Part shown: piece by piece, positions 61,505-64,000 of the stretch
Layout of the letters: each line of letters begins with the position of its first letter
How positions within the stretch are numbered: the stretch's first letter is position 1
The notes under the pieces: generated by a model
Databases searched by the model: none
What the model was told of the DNA's origin: nothing
What the model saw: the letters and a program-made list of their open reading frames with translations, nothing else
Program-made: the position numbers and the translations under genes
Source: RYN-230 sp963844695
GTDB taxonomy: Bacteria > Actinomycetota > Actinomycetes > Streptosporangiales > Streptosporangiaceae
Reading direction: 5' to 3'
Assembly (NCBI GenBank): GCA_963844695.1
Contig: CAWJPL010000018.1
Span: 62,001 to 126,000, forward strand
DNA: 64,000 nt

Positions 61505-63289
61505 CTAGGTCTGTGTCGGCCTGGCCAGCCCCGGCCTGGGGCGGGCCGGCCTGGGCGGGCCGGCCTGAGCTGGGTTGGCCTGGCCAGTTTCAGCCTGGCC
61601 GGGGTCGGCTTGGTGTGGCCCGGCCAGAGCGGCAGACTCGGCCGGGACGGGGGAGCCGGCCAGCGGGTTTTCGTTGCGGCCCGGGGGGTGGCCCGCGGGG
61701 GCCCGGCGGCGGCGCAGGCTGCCCAGCAGGGCGAGGCCGAGCGCGCCCGCAGGCGGCAGGGTGACCAGAGCGGGCAACTGATAACGCCAGGAGAACTCGA
61801 ACAAGTCAGAGGCGAGCAGCACAGCCACGGCCGAGCCGAAGATCAGCAGGCAGGCTAGGGCCAGCTCGCGCTGGCGGGCCGAGAGGATGCTCCGCCCGCG
61901 GGCGGCAGCCAGCCCGCCCACCAGGGCGATCACGGCACCGGCCAGGCCGGCCAGCGCGGCGAAAGCCAGCAACGGTCCCGGCGTATAGCCGCCGTGCAAC
62001 TGGTAGCCGCGCAGGAATCCGGCCAGCGGCCGGGCCACCGTGGCCCGCCCGCCCATGGCGGCGGGCAGCAGCCGGATGTGGACCGGTCCGCCGCTTGAGG
62101 CGAAGTGCAAGCCCAGCATGATGGTGTGATCGGGGCTGAGGAAGATGCTGCCGCCGTAGGTGGGGTAGCTGGTCTGGAACTGCCAGCGTGAGATGGGCGT
62201 GTCGCCGGTGCTGGTCACCCGGTGGACCTCGAACAGCCTGGCTGCGTCGCCGAGGACCCCCGCCACCACGCGCAGCGGCTGCTGGGTGATCACCCGGTGC
62301 TCGAAGTTGCCGATGACCTCCCCGTGGGTGCGTCCGGGCGGGGCTACGTACGTGTGGTCGGGAGACGTGTCGCTGTGCACCAGCCCGTCGGGCCCGAGCC
62401 GGATCGCGAGCGCCCGCGGCGGGCAGACCGCCCGCTCGTAGGCCGGCAGCTTCAGCGTCGTGCAGTCCGCGCTCTCCGCCAGCCGCCCGTAGATGGTGCT
62501 TCCGGCGGCGGGGGCGAGCGAGAACTGGTGGGTGACCACGTACTCGCGCAGCGAGAAGGCGATGATGGGCAGGGCGAACGCCACGCAGAGCAGGACCGCC
62601 TGGATCAGCTTGCGCCGCCAGCCCGGCACCACGATCAGCAGGTAGACCAGCGCGGGAAGGATCAGGATCTGGCCGACCTGGGCCATCGGCGCGCTGGCGC
62701 CGAGGGCCAGCCCGCCCGCCGCGATCAGCCGGGGCCCTGGCTCGGGCCGCCAGAGCAGCAGCGCCAGCCCGGCGACGATCAGGGCCTCGAACCAGACGTC
62801 CGGCATGATGGTCTGCTCGATCTGCACCTGGTAGGCGTCGAGCAAGACGGGTGCGGCGGCCAGCGCGGACAGCCAGCGCGGTACGCCGCGGCGGACCAGC
62901 AGCAGGTACAGGACCACGGCTATGGCGAGGCCCAGGAGGTGCTGCAGCGTCGTGACCGTGTTGAGGTCTCCGCCGGTCAGCAGCACCTTGAGGACCAGGT
63001 TGTAGCCGAGCGGGTCGTTGCCGGGCCAGGCGCCGAACAGGTACTTCAGGCTGTCGATGTAAAGCAGCGCGGGCTGGTAGGCGGCCATGGACAGGCCGCG
63101 CAGGACCAGCCCTGCGAGGAGCAGCGCCGTGATCAGCCAGTGCCGCCGCAGCGTGGTGGCGGCCGCCACGCCCGGGCGGCGCGGGGCTTGCGGAGCGGCG
63201 CCGGTGCTGTTCCTGGCGGGGCCGTCAGCAGGCCCGTCTGCCGCGGGCGAGCCGGTGCCCGCGGTGGCTGGCATTCGCATGACGGTCAT
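61505..63289 (-). CDS. Polytopic membrane protein, GT39/ArnT-like
   Basis: About 594 residues; starts at 63289, 63280 and 63274 are all possible, and upstream codons lie in repeats. About 11 membrane helices are visible. The first extracellular loop (AAYQPALLYIDSLKYLFG) contains the acidic residue typical of GT-C glycosyltransferases, and EQTIMPDVWFEALIVAGLALLLWRP resembles the next loop. A large non-membrane domain (about 290-440) with two Cys precedes the last helices. Both ends are Ala/Pro/Gly-rich. It may transfer a sugar from a polyprenyl donor; this is inferred from topology. Confidence 0.7.
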   Translation of the reverse strand: MTVMRMPATAGTGSPAADGPADGPARNSTGAAPQAPRRPGVAAATTLRRHWLITALLLAGLVLRGLSMAAYQPALLYIDSLKYLFGAWPGNDPLGYNLVLKVLLTGGDLNTVTTLQHLLGLAIAVVLYLLLVRRGVPRWLSALAAAPVLLDAYQVQIEQTIMPDVWFEALIVAGLALLLWRPEPGPRLIAAGGLALGASAPMAQVGQILILPALVYLLIVVPGWRRKLIQAVLLCVAFALPIIAFSLREYVVTHQFSLAPAAGSTIYGRLAESADCTTLKLPAYERAVCPPRALAIRLGPDGLVHSDTSPDHTYVAPPGRTHGEVIGNFEHRVITQQPLRVVAGVLGDAARLFEVHRVTSTGDTPISRWQFQTSYPTYGGSIFLSPDHTIMLGLHFASSGGPVHIRLLPAAMGGRATVARPLAGFLRGYQLHGGYTPGPLLAFAALAGLAGAVIALVGGLAAARGRSILSARQRELALACLLIFGSAVAVLLASDLFEFSWRYQLPALVTLPPAGALGLALLGSLRRRRAPAGHPPGRNENPLAGSPVPAESAALAGPHQADPGQAETGQANPAQAGPPRPARPRPGLARPTQT

Positions 63290-63292
63290 CCC

Positions 63293-63392
63293 GGTCGGTG
63301 GGCGGCCCGGAGGCGGACGGCCCGGTCGGTGGGCGGCCCGGTCAGCGGGCCCAATCGGAGGGCCCGATCGGAGGGCCCAGTCGGTGGGCCCA
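63293..63392. repeat. GC-rich repeats upstream of the GT39-like gene
   Basis: Copies of GTCGGTGGGCGGCCCGG and CGGAGGGCCC with short variations fill 100 bp. They keep the reading frame open to 63406, which is why the longest frame overshoots the likely start. Confidence 0.7.
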
Positions 63393-63455
63393 AACGTGCA
63401 GGGCACTGACGACGAAGACTATCCGAGCTCCCTGAGCGACGGGCCCCGTCCGCGG

Positions 63456-64000
63456 TCAGGGATGGATTTTCTTACCTTCGCTAAGCATTGCCATGAAGGT
63501 AGCGAGACGCCGCGCCCGGGTCTCCGGCCGCTTGGCGTCGGCGAGGCGGTAGAGGATCGCGTACCGGTTCGCACGGTCGAGGTCCTCGAAGAACGTGCGG
63601 GCCGCGTCGTTGCCAGCGAGCGCGCGGGCGAGGTCCTCCGGCACGGCCGCGGTGGACTGCGATTCGTAGGCGGCGGCCCAGCGGCCGTCCGCCCGGGCCA
63701 GTTCGACCTCCCGCAGTCCGGCGGGTCTCATCTGGCCGGCCTCGATCAGGGCGTCGGCCTGGTCCCGGTTGATCCGGGACCACTTGCTGCCGGGCCGGCG
63801 CGGTGTGAAACGCTGCAGCCAGTGGTCGTCGTCCAGGCGGCGCTTCTGGCCGTCGATCCACCCATGGCAGAGCGCCGCGGTGAGCGCGTCAGGGTAGGAC
63901 ACCCCGGGGGCATCCGAGCCTTTCTTGCGGATCTTCAGCCACAGGCCCGCTGAACCGGCGTGATGCTCGCTGAGCCAGGCGTCCCACTCGGCGGCGGAGC
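63456..64000 (-). CDS. YdeI/OmpD-associated family protein, 5' end outside window
   Basis: The frame is open to the window edge, reading AAEWDAWLSEHHAGSAGLWLKIRKKGSDAPGVSYPDAL before the part that can start at 63902. CHGWIDGQKRRLDDDHWLQRFTPRRPGSKWSRIN and the C-terminal LADAKRPETRARRLATFMAMLSEGKKIHP are typical of the YdeI/OmpD-associated (YdhG-like) family, small cytoplasmic proteins of uncertain role. About 20-25 N-terminal residues are probably missing. Confidence 0.88.
   Translation of the reverse strand, partial: SAAEWDAWLSEHHAGSAGLWLKIRKKGSDAPGVSYPDALTAALCHGWIDGQKRRLDDDHWLQRFTPRRPGSKWSRINRDQADALIEAGQMRPAGLREVELARADGRWAAAYESQSTAAVPEDLARALAGNDAARTFFEDLDRANRYAILYRLADAKRPETRARRLATFMAMLSEGKKIHP

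Noticed and set aside
1..64000. Insertion sequences, prophage, CRISPR arrays, tRNA or rRNA genes
   Set aside because: No transposase, integrase or phage protein, no regularly spaced repeat-spacer array and no cloverleaf or rRNA-like sequence was recognised by eye.

Overview
The window is about 70% GC throughout. It has GTG-rich starts, many 1-4 base stop/start overlaps, and gene families typical of Actinomycetota: an NhaA-DsbA fusion, DUF5134, DUF5709, a PAC2 protein, an NB-ARC/TPR protein, DapD, and leaderless-looking IclR regulators. It is a chromosomal segment of a soil-type actinomycete, perhaps Streptosporangiales-like (inference only). No rRNA, tRNA, CRISPR or insertion sequence was found.

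Layout. Positions 1-10.3 kb hold a forward catabolic cluster: FAH-family hydrolase, two SDRs, a D-threonine-aldolase-like PLP enzyme, an APC permease, a metallo-beta-lactamase-fold lactonase, a class III aminotransferase, a PdxA homologue and an FGGY kinase. From 10.3 to 19 kb there are a histidine phosphatase, a choline-dehydrogenase-like GMC oxidoreductase, an Orn/Lys/Arg decarboxylase, a secreted GH9 glycosidase, LspA, and an aldehyde dehydrogenase with an IclR regulator. From 19.9 to 28 kb there are a nucleotidyltransferase-like protein, a metallophosphoesterase, a second APC permease, a dimethylglycine/sarcosine-dehydrogenase-type flavoprotein, and EtfBA.

From 28 to 38.5 kb, behind an NB-ARC/TPR gene, lies a corrinoid methyl-transfer module. 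It encodes a methylene-THF-reductase-like protein, a DUF1638 protein, an ASKHA/2Fe-2S corrinoid activase, a methyl-THF:corrinoid methyltransferase, a corrinoid protein and an IclR regulator. The non-pyrrolysine MttB-family methyltransferase is divergent from these, and a perfect operator-like palindrome sits between. With the dehydrogenase and ETF upstream, this suggests stepwise demethylation of a quaternary amine, most likely glycine betaine: the first methyl to corrinoid and THF, the remaining N-methyls oxidised by the flavoprotein with electrons passing to ETF.

From 38.8 to 64 kb the content is mostly housekeeping (DapD, ExoIII, photolyase, carbonic anhydrase, PAC2 protein, NAD kinase, NhaA-DsbA, an ABC exporter with its HTH regulator, a methyltransferase, a GT39-like membrane protein, a YdeI-family protein). 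Two parts stand out. One is a tandem pair of ECF sigma factors fused to a zinc anti-sigma motif, a membrane segment and an extracytoplasmic tail (45.3-48.3 kb). The other is a 1.1 kb non-coding region (60.4-61.5 kb) holding two diverged copies of a hairpin plus a phased array of DnaA-box-like 9-mers.

Sequence quality. At least seven genes carry single-base frame changes in GC-rich stretches, six of them before 30 kb. They may be assembly indels or true decay; each is flagged. In-frame minisatellite duplications are unusually frequent.
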